A DNA stretch of 64,000 nucleotides. It comes from Paraburkholderia flava (lineage in GTDB: Bacteria; Pseudomonadota; Gammaproteobacteria; Burkholderiales; Burkholderiaceae). Below the pieces are notes generated by a model. The model did no database searches and was not told the origin of the DNA. It saw nothing but the letters and a program-made list of their open reading frames with translations. Positions 45,562-55,491 of the stretch are shown here, piece by piece (within the stretch, counting starts at the first letter, position 1; each line of letters begins with the position of its first letter). Both the position numbers and the translations under genes were made by a program. Location: assembly GCF_004359985.1 (NCBI RefSeq), contig NZ_SMRO01000002.1:2410209-2474208 (forward strand), in the 5' to 3' direction.

Positions 45562-46542
45562 TCACAACAATTCGGCCTCCATCGCCGCAATGATCGAATC
45601 GCGTGTCGGACATTCGCGCTGCATGTACTTGCCGGTGTCGGGATCGAGCATCTCGACGAGATAGTCGACGAAGCTGCGCACCGCCGGCACCATCCCCTGC
45701 CGCGACAGGAAGACCGCATAGAGCTGCGGTGTCGGCAGCGTCCATCCGGGCATCACCGGCGACAGTTGACCCGAGCGCAGCGACGCACCGTACATCATCT
45801 CCGGCAATGCGGCGATGCCGATGCCCGCCAGCACGACTTCGAGGATCGTCATCAGATCGGCGCAGATGAGACGCGGCTCGTGCTCGTGCGCATGACGGGT
45901 GCCGTCCGGCGCAATCAGGTTGAATACGTGGCGGCCGTCGCCGGTCGGTGTGTCGAGCGTTTCGAAGCGCTCGAGATCGGCGGGTTGCATCGGCGGCGCA
46001 TGCTGGTTCAACAGGCTCGGCGCACCAACCAGCATCTGCTGCGTACGCCATAGCGGCCGCACGACGATGTTCGCGTTTTCGGGTGGCTCGGAGCGCACGC
46101 GCAATGCGACGTCGACGGAATCTTCGAACAGGTCCACGACGCGATTCGTCACGCGCATCACAATCCGCACTTCCGGATAGCGATGCATGAACTCCGGCAG
46201 GATCTGCGCCATCATCGTCTGCGACAGCGTGACCGGCACGCTCACGCGCACGGTGCCGCGCGGCGCCGCGCGCAACTGCTGCACGACGTTCACTGCGGTG
46301 CGCGCTTCCTGCAGCATCGCCTGGCAATGCTGATAGAACAGCTGCCCGGCTTCGGTCAGCGCGAGCTTGCGCGTCGAGCGCTGCAGCAGACGAACGCCGA
46401 GCGACGCCTCGAGCTCGGTCAACCGTCGCGACAGTCGCGACTTCGAGATCCCGAGCACCCGTTCGGCGGCGGAAAAACCGCCGTGTTCGACGACCTGCGA
46501 AAAGTACATCAGGTCGTTCAGATTATGCGTGTCGATATCCAT
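45562..46542 (-). CDS. LysR-family transcriptional regulator
   Basis: 326 residues. The N-terminal winged helix (NLNDLMYFSQVVEHGGFSAA, then LGISKSRLSRRLTELEASLG) is followed by a periplasmic-binding-protein-like effector domain. Divergent from the pirin gene, with 123 bp between them. This LysR-pirin pairing is common in Proteobacteria and suggests control of the pirin gene. The effector is unknown. Confidence 0.95.
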   Translation of the reverse strand: MDIDTHNLNDLMYFSQVVEHGGFSAAERVLGISKSRLSRRLTELEASLGVRLLQRSTRKLALTEAGQLFYQHCQAMLQEARTAVNVVQQLRAAPRGTVRVSVPVTLSQTMMAQILPEFMHRYPEVRIVMRVTNRVVDLFEDSVDVALRVRSEPPENANIVVRPLWRTQQMLVGAPSLLNQHAPPMQPADLERFETLDTPTGDGRHVFNLIAPDGTRHAHEHEPRLICADLMTILEVVLAGIGIAALPEMMYGASLRSGQLSPVMPGWTLPTPQLYAVFLSRQGMVPAVRSFVDYLVEMLDPDTGKYMQRECPTRDSIIAAMEAELL

Positions 46543-46607
46543 GTCATCGTTCCATTTTCAGAACAATCCATTGCGGCCGGACGGCTGGCAACGGCGTAAA
46601 CGGTCCC

Positions 46608-46613
46608 TATAAT
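46608..46613 (+). promoter_or_regulatory. -10 element (TATAAT) of pirin promoter
   Basis: A perfect TATAAT 52 bp before the pirin ATG, without a good -35 at 16-18 bp. This is consistent with a promoter needing the divergent LysR activator. Confidence 0.5.
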
Positions 46614-46665
46614 AGCTCCATGTTTCAAAAATGATGCTATTCCCCATTTTTTTAAGGTGACTTCG

Positions 46666-47538
46666 ATGACCACGACCCGCACGATCGAGCGTACGTTTCC
46701 CGCTGTTCGGACGACGGAAGGCGGCGGTTTTATCGTCCATCGTCCGTTTCCCACGCGTCAGCTTATGGACTTCGATCCGTTCCTGCTGCTCGACGAAATG
46801 GGGCCGGTCGACTACGCACCCGGCGAAGCGAAGGGTGCACCCGATCATCCGCATCGTGGCTTCGAAACCGTCACGTACGCGCTCGAAGGGCAATTCGGCC
46901 ACAAGGATTCGGCGGGCCACTCGGGCACGCTGCGCGCAGGCGACGTGCAATGGATGACCGCGGGCTCGGGCGTCGTGCACAGTGAAATGCCCGATCCTGA
47001 ATTCACCCGCACCGGGGGTCGTGTGCATGGGCTGCAACTGTGGGTGAATCTGCCGCGCAGCGACAAGATGATCGCGCCGCGCTATCAGGAGATGCCGTCG
47101 GCGGGTATTCCGGTCGCGACGTCAAGCGACGGCAAGGTGCGTGTGAAAGTGATCGCGGGCGAAGCGCTCGGCGTGAAGGCGAAGATCGAGACCCACACGC
47201 CGATTTTGTATCAGCACTTCACGCTGCAACCCGGCGCAAAAGTCGTTCATCCGGTGCCGCGCGACTATCGCGTGTTCGCGTATTCGCTGTCGGGCAAGGG
47301 CTTTTATGGTGAAGACGGACGCGAAGTAGACGCCCGGCAGATGATTGTCTTCAGCGACGACGGCGACACCGTGACGTTCGCTGCCGGTACCGAGCCGCTC
47401 GACGTGCTGCTGCTCGGTGGTGTGCCGTTGAAGGAACCGGTTGTGCGTTACGGTCCGTTCGTGATGAACACTGAAGAGGAAATTCGTCAGGCCGTGCTCG
47501 ATTATCAGTCCGGCAAGATGGGGCAGATCACGCATTGA
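46666..47538 (+). CDS. Pirin-family bicupin protein
   Basis: 290 residues from ATG 46666 (AAGGTGA 5-11 bases upstream). The pirin signature is FDPFLLLDEMGPVDYAPGE then HPHRGFETVTYALEG, with metal ligands His, His, His and Glu in HPHRGFE, the GSGVVHSE segment and its surroundings. Bacterial pirins include quercetinase-like enzymes and redox or dehydrogenase modulators; no specific role can be assigned. Confidence 0.94.
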   Translation: MTTTRTIERTFPAVRTTEGGGFIVHRPFPTRQLMDFDPFLLLDEMGPVDYAPGEAKGAPDHPHRGFETVTYALEGQFGHKDSAGHSGTLRAGDVQWMTAGSGVVHSEMPDPEFTRTGGRVHGLQLWVNLPRSDKMIAPRYQEMPSAGIPVATSSDGKVRVKVIAGEALGVKAKIETHTPILYQHFTLQPGAKVVHPVPRDYRVFAYSLSGKGFYGEDGREVDARQMIVFSDDGDTVTFAAGTEPLDVLLLGGVPLKEPVVRYGPFVMNTEEEIRQAVLDYQSGKMGQITH

Positions 47539-47570
47539 GCGACGCGGTGGTTTCACAGCGCATCTCGCAC

Positions 47571-47613
47571 AAAAGAAGCGCTCCCGCCGTCACGGCGCGG
47601 AGCGCTTTTCTTC
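47571..47613 (+). terminator. Rho-independent terminator after pirin gene
   Basis: GAAGCGCTCC and GGAGCGCTTTTC flank a GC-rich loop that itself can pair (GCCG/CGGC), with a T-rich end. Confidence 0.85.
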
Positions 47614-47715
47614 TTGTGGCTGCATCGCGCCCCGCACGCGAACGCGACCGAATTCGGTCACAATATCGGCTCGCGCCGCCTTGCGCGGCAGGCCTATCCC
47701 CGATCAGGAGTTTTC

Positions 47716-48117
47716 ATGGCAGGGTCCAGCGTTACCGCACACACCGGTTCGGCAGATTTTCAGGTCGTCCTCGATAACGGCAGACATACGTGGCTCGGCG
47801 ACGAGCCCGAATCGCTCGGCGGCGGCGATCGCGGCCCGACGCCTTTCGACCTGCTGCTGTCGAGTCTCGGTGCGTGCACGTCGATTACGTTGAAGATGTA
47901 CGCGCAACGCAAAGGCTGGGCACTTCATAACGTACACGTGACGCTGTCGCTCGAAAACGGCGACGCCGGTTCGACAATCGATCGACGGGTCTTGCTCGAA
48001 GGCGACCTGTCGGACGAACAGCGGGAACGGCTTTTGCAAATCGCCAATGCGTGCCCGGTCCACAAAGTCCTCACGCGTCCGATCACGGTTCGCACGGGGC
48101 TGGCGGCCGCCGTGTGA
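47716..48117 (+). CDS. OsmC-family peroxiredoxin-like protein
   Basis: 133 residues from ATG 47716 with AGGAG 6 bases upstream. The two peroxidatic cysteines are conserved: [20 protein letters not shown] and [14 protein letters not shown], together with the acidic [18 protein letters not shown] helix. OsmC/Ohr-type proteins reduce organic hydroperoxides. The short form here is like the YhfA/OsmC subgroup rather than Ohr. Confidence 0.92.
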   Translation: MAGSSVTAHTGSADFQVVLDNGRHTWLGDEPESLGGGDRGPTPFDLLLSSLGACTSITLKMYAQRKGWALHNVHVTLSLENGDAGSTIDRRVLLEGDLSDEQRERLLQIANACPVHKVLTRPITVRTGLAAAV

Positions 48118-48186
48118 TCCCCACAGCGCGACACCGTATTAGTACCGGCATCGACCGACGATGCGCTTGAAAAGGAAGCTGCTGTC

Positions 48187-48669
48187 TTGAATTTCGAACA
48201 CCTGATCCAGATCAACGATCCGTTGAATCCGTTCGTCGACACGATGACGCGCGCACAGTTGTGGGAAGGACTCGTGCTGCGCGCTGAGCAGCCGCAGCTG
48301 TTCGTGCTCGGGCTCGATAGCTGCACGATCGTCTCGCGAACCGACAGCACGCTCGAACGCGAACTGCATTATGGCCAGGCGACCGTGCGCGACCGCGTCA
48401 CGCTGCAGCAGAACGAGAGCGTGCGCTACGACATCCTCGCCACCGACAGCTACGTCGGCGGCTCGCTGACGATGACGATCGAGCAGCCCGACGAACTGCA
48501 GTTGTTCCTGCGTTTCGAATACACGACGACCCTGCCCGTCGCCGAAAGCCAGGACGCGCGCCAGACGCAGGAGATCGTCAAGTCCGCCTATCGCGAGTCG
48601 GACATCGACACCGTGCGCCTGATCCGCCAGTACGTGCTGGGCAGCAAGGACGCCGGTCCGCTGCATTGA
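48187..48669 (+). CDS. DUF1857/SRPBCC-family protein
   Basis: 160 residues from a TTG start with AAGGAAG upstream. The N-terminus FEHLIQINDPLNPFVDTMTR and the pattern WEGLVLRAEQPQLFV fit the AtaL-like/DUF1857 branch of the START/SRPBCC fold, a hydrophobic-ligand cavity. The family has no settled function. Monocistronic. Confidence 0.85.
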   Translation: MNFEHLIQINDPLNPFVDTMTRAQLWEGLVLRAEQPQLFVLGLDSCTIVSRTDSTLERELHYGQATVRDRVTLQQNESVRYDILATDSYVGGSLTMTIEQPDELQLFLRFEYTTTLPVAESQDARQTQEIVKSAYRESDIDTVRLIRQYVLGSKDAGPLH

Positions 48670-48747
48670 TCCTCCGGCGCCGCTCGTCTGCGGCGCCCTC
48701 TCCTCTCGGCTATCGGATTCTGGTTTCGATCAATTCTTCTTCTTGTT

Positions 48748-48766
48748 AATAAGAACGATTATCATT
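48748..48766 (-). promoter_or_regulatory. Fur box upstream of hemP
   Basis: The minus strand reads AATGATAATCGTTCTTATT, 17 of 19 positions of AATGATAATNATTCTCATT. It ends 29 bp before the hemP start. Confidence 0.82.
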
Positions 48767-48795
48767 TAGAATCACTCCATCGAATCGACAAACCG

Positions 48796-49077
48796 ATGGA
48801 ACGAATGACCGACCTGACGCGCTCTTCCACGCTTAGCCTGCGCCGCCCGACCGCCGCGCTGACCAGCCGTCCCAAGGCCGTGTCGCAGGCTTCATCGGCT
48901 ACGAGCAGCAATGTGCCGCCGTCCGCTTCGCGAAACACCGAGCCTGCCGATTCAGCAGAACGTGCAATTCGCAGCGATACGCTGCTGCAAGGCCGCAGCC
49001 ACGTCAGCATCACGCACAACGGCGAGACGTATCAGCTGCGTGCGACGCGTCTGGGCAAACTGATTTTGACGAAGTAA
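48796..49077 (+). CDS. hemP: Hemin uptake protein HemP
   Basis: 93 residues (ATG 48805 is an alternative start). The conserved C-terminal HemP block is IRSDTLLQGRSHVSITHNGE, then YQLRATRLGKLILTK. The first ~50 residues are Ser/Ala/Arg-rich and not conserved. In Burkholderiaceae hemP/hmuP lies in iron-regulated loci and can act as a co-activator for heme-uptake genes. No heme receptor or transporter follows here, so this copy is separated from them. Confidence 0.93.
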   Translation: MERMTDLTRSSTLSLRRPTAALTSRPKAVSQASSATSSNVPPSASRNTEPADSAERAIRSDTLLQGRSHVSITHNGETYQLRATRLGKLILTK

Positions 49078-49293
49078 GTACCGGGTATTGTGGGGACCAC
49101 CTCCTCGAGAGGTGTTAGGCTTTAGCCAGCCACGACGGCTTGCACGCGAGATCTAGACCCCTTCGTGCAGACACCAAGCCAGCCGTCGCAGCCAGCCAGG
49201 CCGCTTTTTTGGTTCTCACCGCAATGCGCCTCTGCCTGTCGGGCAGACGACGCGAGTATCGAACGTATTTGAAGGGCTTGAAGTACGAAAAGA

Positions 49294-49330
49294 AAAGGCC
49301 GTGCAGATGAAGATCTTCTGCACGGCCTTT
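49294..49330. terminator. Bidirectional terminator between hemP and HbpS-like gene
   Basis: AAAGGCCGTGCAG and CTGCACGGCCTTT with an 11-base loop; T-runs on either strand serve the convergent genes. Confidence 0.88.
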
Positions 49331-49386
49331 GTTTATTCACGCACCAGGTTCGCTTCGCGCGCGCGTCTGCGTAGTGGCAATCGCTG

Positions 49387-49794
49387 TCAGCCGAGCCCCA
49401 GCGCTGCGATGCCCGCTTGAGCAATCGCCGCATCCTGATCCGATCTCACCCCCGACACGCCAACCGCTCCCACCACTTCGCCATCGGCAATCACCGGCAC
49501 GCCGCCTTCCAGCATGCCGACCATCGGCGCACTGAGGAACGCAACCCGCCCCTGCTTGATGATGTCCTCGTAGATCTTGCTTTCGCGTCTGCCGAGCGCG
49601 GCGGTGCGTGCCTTGCCGGTCGCCATCTCGACGGTCGATGGAGCGGCCCTTTCCATTCGATGCAGGTGAAACAGATGACCGCCGTCATCGACGATTGCGA
49701 TCGTCACATTCCACTGGTTATCGGCGGCATGGGTGTGCGCGGCTTCGGCGATTTTTTTGACGTCGTCGTCGGTCAGCGCGGGTCTGGTTCTCAC
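49387..49794 (-). CDS. GlcG/HbpS-family heme-binding protein
   Basis: 135 residues from GTG 49794 with GGAG upstream; an upstream ATG at 49842 is possible. ALTDDDVKKIAEAAHTHAAD and VTIAIVDDGGHLFHLHRMER are typical of the GlcG/HbpS (DUF336) fold, and the C-terminus has GGVPVIADGEVVGAVGVSG. HbpS binds heme or cobalamin-like ligands, while GlcG is of uncertain function. It lies 3' of ftrABCD on the same strand and may be its last gene, fitting an iron/heme theme. Confidence 0.87.
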   Translation of the reverse strand: MRTRPALTDDDVKKIAEAAHTHAADNQWNVTIAIVDDGGHLFHLHRMERAAPSTVEMATGKARTAALGRRESKIYEDIIKQGRVAFLSAPMVGMLEGGVPVIADGEVVGAVGVSGVRSDQDAAIAQAGIAALGLG

Positions 49795-49860
49795 AGGAGA
49801 TCTCCGGTGTTTCGATAGGGTTGCGTGGTGACGTATGGCCAATGGCCAAACAGCGAGAGA

Positions 49861-51264
49861 TTAACGCGACCAGCCCCAGAACATCAGCCACCACGCACTA
49901 TCAACCACCGCTAATGCAGCGATGAACCATGCGATCGACAGCATCCGGGGCGCGAGCCGTTCGGTATAGCGACGCGTGACGAGCCATGCAAGCCACGCGC
50001 TCCACACATTGGCGACGACGAGAATCGCGATGCGCAACTCCGACGCCCACCACAACGGCACGTGTTCCGAGCGCAGCAGCGACAGCGTCGTCGCGGACAG
50101 GCCGAGAAACACGCCGGCGCCCGCGATCGGAATCAGCCCTTGCGCCAGATGATGCAGCCGGCGCATGTCGAACCGCCCCAGCATCCGCGTCGCGCCCGCC
50201 AGCAACACGAGCAGCGTAGTGCCGTAGACGGCCGCCGTCGCGAGGATATAGCCGATCACCATCGTCCCGTCGAGCCACGAGAACACGTCGTTCTGTTCGG
50301 GGTAATGCGTGAAGAGAAACCACGGCGCGTTGGTATCGAGCGGCCACGTGATGTCGCGATCGATCAGCCACGTAGCCAGGAATGTTTTCAGATCGACGAA
50401 CCACGTCGACGCAGTCCAATGGAATGCGCCGATCGCGATGCCGAGCAGGCCATACAGGATCAGTGCGGTGTCCCATGCGTTCGCCTGTTTGTCGCCGAGA
50501 TCGACGACCTCGGTCGACGGCGCGCGCCACGTCAGCGCAACCGCATCGCGATGGCCGGCGCAGCGGCCGCACATGTGGCACGCCTCGGCGCCCTTCATGT
50601 TTCGCAACGGCAACAGCGGCGCGCAGTTGATCGGCACCACGCGATGCCCATGCTCGCCTTCCTTGTACGAGCGTCGCCACGCGTCCTCATCGACCTTGTA
50701 GTGGAACGGCGCGAGCCGCGCCAGAAGCGAAAAAACCCCGTTGACGGGGCAGAGATACTTGCACCAGACGCGCTTCTCGCGTCCGTATAGCAACCCGATG
50801 ATCATCGCCGCGAACGTCGATCCACCGAGTACCAGCAGCACGGCTTTCGGATACTGGTAGACGCTCACCATCTGTCCGTAGATGGTCGTCAGACCGAAGG
50901 CCACGAAAGGCCAGCCGCCCCAGCGCATCCAGTGAGGGATCGCCCAGCCGCGACCGTACTTGCTCGCGAACTCGGCGAGCGCGCCTTCCGGACACAGCAC
51001 GCCGCACCACACGCGACCCAGCATCACCATCGACAGCAGCACGAACGGCCACCAGATGCCCCAGAAGACGAACTGCGCAGCGAGCGTCAGGTTGTTCCAC
51101 AGATGTGCGGTGTCGCCGGGCAGTGGCGTGAATGCGGGGACGAGAATCAGGAAAGCGTAGACCGCGACGACAACCCACTGGATCCCGCGGATGGCCGCGC
51201 CATGGCGCTGCATCCATTGACCGGCTCCGGCGAGACGGCCCGGGCGGGTAGCGACGCTGGTCAT
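49861..51264 (-). CDS. ftrD: Polyferredoxin membrane protein, FtrD-like
   Basis: 467 residues from ATG 51264, overlapping the ftrC stop. Multiple membrane helices with NapH/CcoG-type cysteine motifs: RVWCGVLCPEGAL, VWCKYLCPVNGVF, and a CHMCGRC cluster. In the FtrABCD ferrous-iron system of Bordetella and Brucella this subunit carries electrons linked to iron oxidation/permeation. The upstream open frame before 51264 overlaps ftrC and is not used. Confidence 0.93.
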   Translation of the reverse strand: MTSVATRPGRLAGAGQWMQRHGAAIRGIQWVVVAVYAFLILVPAFTPLPGDTAHLWNNLTLAAQFVFWGIWWPFVLLSMVMLGRVWCGVLCPEGALAEFASKYGRGWAIPHWMRWGGWPFVAFGLTTIYGQMVSVYQYPKAVLLVLGGSTFAAMIIGLLYGREKRVWCKYLCPVNGVFSLLARLAPFHYKVDEDAWRRSYKEGEHGHRVVPINCAPLLPLRNMKGAEACHMCGRCAGHRDAVALTWRAPSTEVVDLGDKQANAWDTALILYGLLGIAIGAFHWTASTWFVDLKTFLATWLIDRDITWPLDTNAPWFLFTHYPEQNDVFSWLDGTMVIGYILATAAVYGTTLLVLLAGATRMLGRFDMRRLHHLAQGLIPIAGAGVFLGLSATTLSLLRSEHVPLWWASELRIAILVVANVWSAWLAWLVTRRYTERLAPRMLSIAWFIAALAVVDSAWWLMFWGWSR

Positions 51265-52106
51265 ACCGCTCGTCCTGCTGTGCGTTGTGCCGGTCCGCGC
51301 GAGGCACGGCGCACGAGCAGATAGACGACCGCCCAGTAGAGCGCGTACGCCAGCACGTTCATCAACGCAGGATGCGCGCGATAGCCGGTCAGCGTGGCGA
51401 CGAGCGAGCCGAACGTACTGGAATCGTCGAGCACCGCGGACGTATTCCACAGCTGGTCGACGAGCGTCGGCAGGATTTCCTTGTCGATCAGTTTGTCGAC
51501 ACCGGTCTGGAACAGACCCGCGCCGAGAAACAGCAGCATGATTTCAGTGACGCGGAAAAAATGCCGCCACGAAAACACTTTGCCGCCGAGTTGCAGCACA
51601 TAGAACGTGAGGAACGCGAGCGCGAGGCCGATCAGCACCGCGAGTATCTGCCCCATCCCGACGTGCCCCGTTTGCCCGAAGCCGAGGCCGTACAGGAAGA
51701 TCACCGTCTCGCTGCCTTCGCGCGCGATCGCCAGCGCGACCAGCACCGCGACGCCCCACCAGTTCGAATCGCGCGTGCTCTGCTGCAGCGACTGCTCCAT
51801 GTCGCGCTTCAGTGTGCGGCCGTGCTGCTTCATCCACAGCACCATCTGCACGATCAGCACGCACGCGATCAGCACCATTGCGGTCTGAAAATAATCCTGC
51901 GCATCGCCGGACAGCACCTCGGTGAACCCAACGAGCGCCGCACCGAGCGCGATCGCCGCGAGCACGCCGACTCCGACGCCCGCCCACAGATACGGCAGAC
52001 CACGCCGCGCGTCCGCGTCGCCGTTTTTCAGCCACGCGTACAGAATGCCGACGACAAGCAGCGCCTCGACGCTTTCTCGCCATACGATGAACACCACCTG
52101 ACCCAT
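51261..52106 (-). CDS. ftrC: FTR1-family iron permease, FtrC-like
   Basis: 281 residues from ATG 52106. Seven predicted helices with the two REXXE iron-path motifs: WRESVEALLVVG in helix 1 and REGSETVIFLYG in helix 4. Transports iron across the inner membrane together with FtrB oxidation. Starts 54 bp after ftrB. Confidence 0.95.
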   Translation of the reverse strand: MGQVVFIVWRESVEALLVVGILYAWLKNGDADARRGLPYLWAGVGVGVLAAIALGAALVGFTEVLSGDAQDYFQTAMVLIACVLIVQMVLWMKQHGRTLKRDMEQSLQQSTRDSNWWGVAVLVALAIAREGSETVIFLYGLGFGQTGHVGMGQILAVLIGLALAFLTFYVLQLGGKVFSWRHFFRVTEIMLLFLGAGLFQTGVDKLIDKEILPTLVDQLWNTSAVLDDSSTFGSLVATLTGYRAHPALMNVLAYALYWAVVYLLVRRASRGPAQRTAGRAV

Positions 52107-52160
52107 CGATATTCTCCACTGCCACTGCCTGGCGAACACGGCGCACCCGTGCTCCACCCG

Positions 52161-52493
52161 TTACTTCGCGACGATGACCCCTTGCGCCTGCTGATGGAAA
52201 TCGTCGAAAAATTTGTACTCGCCCGGCGAAAGCGGAGCGATCACAACGAACGATTCCGCGCCTGGGGCAAGCACCTTTTCCTTGCGTAGCTGAATGCTTT
52301 CGAACTCCGCTGCACCCTTGCCGGTATTCACGACCTCGATCTTGATGCGCTGTCCCGCCGGCACTTCGATTCGCGCCGGGTTCAGCTTGCCGTCGCTCAT
52401 TTCCAGCTTGAAGGTCGGCAGATCCGCCGCCTGTACGATGCCGGCGAAGAGCATCGTCGCCGCGAGAAGCGCGAGCTTCGTGTTAATTCCCAT
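52161..52493 (-). CDS. ftrB: Periplasmic cupredoxin, FtrB-like
   Basis: 110 residues from ATG 52493 (GGAAGGGG upstream). A signal peptide (LALLAATMLFAGIVQA) precedes a small cupredoxin_1 domain with KIEVVNTGKGAAEFES and PGEYKFFDDFHQQAQG. The Glu/His/Met pattern differs from classical blue-copper sites. In FtrABCD it is proposed to oxidise ferrous iron before permeation. Confidence 0.92.
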   Translation of the reverse strand: MGINTKLALLAATMLFAGIVQAADLPTFKLEMSDGKLNPARIEVPAGQRIKIEVVNTGKGAAEFESIQLRKEKVLAPGAESFVVIAPLSPGEYKFFDDFHQQAQGVIVAK

Positions 52494-52598
52494 TGCCCCT
52501 TCCTGCAGATTTTCCGGCGCAGGCGCTGCACTCATGTACACCGCCTGCACGTTGTTCCGGTTGCTACTCGCAGTTATCCACTGTGTGATCGGGAGCGA

Positions 52599-53141
52599 TC
52601 AGTAGCCGCCCTTCTTGCCGATGCCGGCGTATGTGAAGTCGTACTCGAGCGTGAACGGCTTGAACCACGGACCCACGCCGGTTTCCTTGTCGACGTGACG
52701 ACCGAACGCCATGTGACCCATCTGCATCGGCGGTTCGACGATCAGCTTCAGATGATATTTGCCGGGGCCGGCCAGCTTCACGTTGTCACCGTAGTGCGGA
52801 CCGTCGCTTGCAACCATCGCCATCAGATCGCCCTTCTGCGACCAACTGCCCTTCGACAGTTCGTAATGCACCTGCAGATACGGCATCCAGTCGCCTTCGG
52901 CGAAACCGGTCGGGTTGTTCTTCACCGCATGGATGTCGGCCTCGAGATGGACGTCCGAATCCGACGCCTTGCGCATCATGCCTTCCGGCTCCATCGTGAT
53001 CGGCTGCAGATACACCGCGCCGATTTCCATGCCGCCCTGGATCTGCTGCTTGCCGATCGGAAATTCGGCAGCCGAAGCCGACACTGCGACGCCCATGGCG
53101 GCGACCATCAGGCCCGCGCGCAAAAATGAAGAAACCCGCAT
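52599..53141 (-). CDS. ftrA: P19-type periplasmic iron-binding protein, FtrA-like
   Basis: 180 residues. The signal peptide ends in SASAAEFPIG. The P19/Tpd family fold is shown by VHLEADIHAVKNNPTGFAEG, WMPYLQVHYEL and the Met/His-rich PPMQMGHMAFGRHVD, which supply the copper/iron ligands. First gene of the ftr operon, with a Fur-box-like site 89-107 bp upstream. Confidence 0.94.
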   Translation of the reverse strand: MRVSSFLRAGLMVAAMGVAVSASAAEFPIGKQQIQGGMEIGAVYLQPITMEPEGMMRKASDSDVHLEADIHAVKNNPTGFAEGDWMPYLQVHYELSKGSWSQKGDLMAMVASDGPHYGDNVKLAGPGKYHLKLIVEPPMQMGHMAFGRHVDKETGVGPWFKPFTLEYDFTYAGIGKKGGY

Positions 53142-53229
53142 TGCAACTCCTTGTTTTTTATCTGACAGAACCGATCACTGATTTTCTAAACGAACATCCG
53201 CAGCCTAAAGCTACAAACGAGCGCACGTT

Positions 53230-53248
53230 AATGCGAACCATTCTCAAT
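53230..53248 (-). promoter_or_regulatory. Fur-box-like sequence upstream of ftrA
   Basis: AATGCGAACCATTCTCAAT agrees with about 15 of 19 Fur-box positions, 89 bp or more before the ftrA start. Weaker than the bfd and hemP boxes. Confidence 0.6.
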
Positions 53249-53349
53249 ATCAGTTTAACATCGTTCCGCATCGAGAACAATTGCGAAAGCTGATCGAACG
53301 CGTGTCGACAGCCTTCTGCTGGCTCGCAGCAGAACCGGCTCGCAGAAAT

Positions 53350-53377
53350 GAAAACAGCGTCTTGCGACGCTGTTTTC
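53350..53377 (-). terminator. Rho-independent terminator after uvrB
   Basis: GAAAACAGCGTC and GACGCTGTTTTC with a 4-base loop, 24 bp beyond the uvrB stop in its direction of transcription. Confidence 0.88.
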
Positions 53378-53400
53378 TTTCACGCCTCGCCGACGAGGCA

Positions 53401-55491
53401 TCAGGTTCCGGTCAGATGATCCCCGACGTTCGCGCCGAACACGCGTTGGCGCAGCAGCGCGAGTTGATCTCGCGCCTGCGCAGCCTTTTCGAATTCGAGA
53501 TTCTTCGCGTGCTCCATCATCTGCTTCTCGAGTCGCTTGAGCTCCTTCGAAAGCTGCTTTTCGGACATATCTTCGAACTTCGCGCGCTGTTGCTGTTCCT
53601 TCAATTCGGCGCGCGCTTCGTCGACGTTGTACACGCCGTCGATGATGTCCTTGATCCGCTTCACCACGCCACGCGGCGTAATGCCCCGCTCCGCGTTGAA
53701 CGCGATCTGCTTCGCGCGACGCCGCTCTGTTTCGTCGATCGCGCGACGCATCGAGTCGGTCATCTTGTCGGCGTACAGGATCGCCTTGCCGTTGACGTTA
53801 CGCGCCGCGCGACCGATCGTCTGGATCAGCGAGCGCTCGGCGCGCAGGAAGCCTTCCTTGTCCGCGTCGAGAATCGCGACGAGCGACACTTCGGGAATGT
53901 CGAGCCCCTCGCGCAGCAGGTTGATACCGACCAGCACGTCGAACGTACCGAGCCGCAGATCGCGGATGATCTCGACCCGCTCGACGGTATCGATATCGCT
54001 GTGCAGGTAGCGCACCTTGACGCCGTGATCGGACAGGAACTCGGTGAGCTGCTCGGCCATGCGCTTGGTCAGCACGGTAACCAGCACGCGATCGCCCGCC
54101 TTCACGCGTTCGTTGATCTCCGACAGTATGTCGTCGACCTGACTCGTCGCCGGACGCACCTCGATCTCCGGATCGACGAGGCCGGTAGGACGCACGAGCT
54201 GTTCGGCCACCTGCCCCGAGGTCTTCTTTTCGTAGTCGGCAGGCGTTGCCGAAACGAACACGACCTGACGCATCTTGCGTTCGAATTCGTTGAACTTGAG
54301 CGGCCGGTTGTCGAGCGCGGACGGCAGCCGGAAACCGTAGTCGACGAGATTTTCCTTGCGCGCGCGGTCACCGTTGTACATGCCGTTCAACTGGCCGATC
54401 AGCACGTGCGATTCGTCGAGCAACATCAGTGCATCGGTCGGCAGATAGTCGACGAGCGTCGGCGGCGGTTCGCCCGGCGCCGCGCCGGAAAAGTGCCGCG
54501 AGTAGTTCTCGATGCCCTTGCAGAAACCGAGCTCCTGCAACATTTCCAGGTCGAAACGCGTGCGCTGTTCGAGACGTTGCGCCTCGACCAGCTTGCCGTC
54601 CTGATAGAAGAACTCCAGCCGGTCACGAAGCTCGGTCTTGATCGTCTCGACCGCGCGCATCACGGTCTCTCGCGGCGTCACGTAGTGCGACGACGGGTAC
54701 ACGGTGAAGCGCGGGATTTTCTGCCGCACACGGCCGGTCAGCGGATCGAACAGCTGCAGCGTTTCGATCTCGTCGTCGAACAGTTCGATACGCACCGCCA
54801 TCTCGGCGTGCTCGGCCGGAAAAATGTCGATCGTATCGCCGCGCACGCGGAACGCGCCGCGCTGGAAATCCGCTTCGTTGCGCGTGTACTGCATCGCGAT
54901 CAGCCGCGCGATGATGTCGCGCTGCCCGATACGGTCGCCGGTGCGCAGCGTCAGGATCATCTGGTGATATTCGGACGGATTGCCGATACCGTAGATCGCC
55001 GACACGGTCGCGACGATCACGACGTCGCGACGCTCCATCAGGCTCTTCGTCGCGGACAGCCGCATCTGCTCGATGTGCTCGTTGATCGACGAGTCCTTTT
55101 CGATGAACAGATCCCGCTGCGGCACGTAGGCCTCAGGCTGGTAGTAATCGTAGTACGACACGAAATACTCGACCGCGTTGCGCGGGAAGAACTCGCGGAA
55201 CTCCGAATACAGCTGAGCGGCGAGCGTCTTGTTCGGCGCGAACACAATGGCCGGACGGCCGAGGCGCGCGATCGTGTTCGCCATCGTGAACGTCTTACCC
55301 GATCCGGTCACGCCGAGCAGCGTCTGGAACGACAGGCCGTCCTCGATGCCTTCGACGAGCGTCTCGATTGCCGTCGGTTGATCGCCGGCCGGTGAATAAG
55401 GCTGGTACAGCTGGAACGGCGAGCCGTCGAACGTGACGAATTTCGACTCGTCGAGCGTGTCGTCGACCTCGCTCAGGTGATGTTCGGACAT
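53401..55491 (-). CDS. uvrB: Excinuclease ABC subunit B
   Basis: 696 residues. Nucleotide excision repair helicase-like subunit that takes damaged DNA from UvrA and recruits UvrC. Walker A is [15 protein letters not shown], the beta-hairpin region [12 protein letters not shown], the Walker B box [16 protein letters not shown], and motif VI is [21 protein letters not shown]-terminal UVR coiled coil ([20 protein letters not shown]) binds UvrC. Divergent from tyrB. Confidence 0.98.
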   Translation of the reverse strand: MSEHHLSEVDDTLDESKFVTFDGSPFQLYQPYSPAGDQPTAIETLVEGIEDGLSFQTLLGVTGSGKTFTMANTIARLGRPAIVFAPNKTLAAQLYSEFREFFPRNAVEYFVSYYDYYQPEAYVPQRDLFIEKDSSINEHIEQMRLSATKSLMERRDVVIVATVSAIYGIGNPSEYHQMILTLRTGDRIGQRDIIARLIAMQYTRNEADFQRGAFRVRGDTIDIFPAEHAEMAVRIELFDDEIETLQLFDPLTGRVRQKIPRFTVYPSSHYVTPRETVMRAVETIKTELRDRLEFFYQDGKLVEAQRLEQRTRFDLEMLQELGFCKGIENYSRHFSGAAPGEPPPTLVDYLPTDALMLLDESHVLIGQLNGMYNGDRARKENLVDYGFRLPSALDNRPLKFNEFERKMRQVVFVSATPADYEKKTSGQVAEQLVRPTGLVDPEIEVRPATSQVDDILSEINERVKAGDRVLVTVLTKRMAEQLTEFLSDHGVKVRYLHSDIDTVERVEIIRDLRLGTFDVLVGINLLREGLDIPEVSLVAILDADKEGFLRAERSLIQTIGRAARNVNGKAILYADKMTDSMRRAIDETERRRAKQIAFNAERGITPRGVVKRIKDIIDGVYNVDEARAELKEQQQRAKFEDMSEKQLSKELKRLEKQMMEHAKNLEFEKAAQARDQLALLRQRVFGANVGDHLTGT

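Noticed and set aside
53281..55395. Plus-strand open frame of ~700 codons opposite uvrB
   Set aside because: Antisense of a fully recognisable uvrB; no domain signal.
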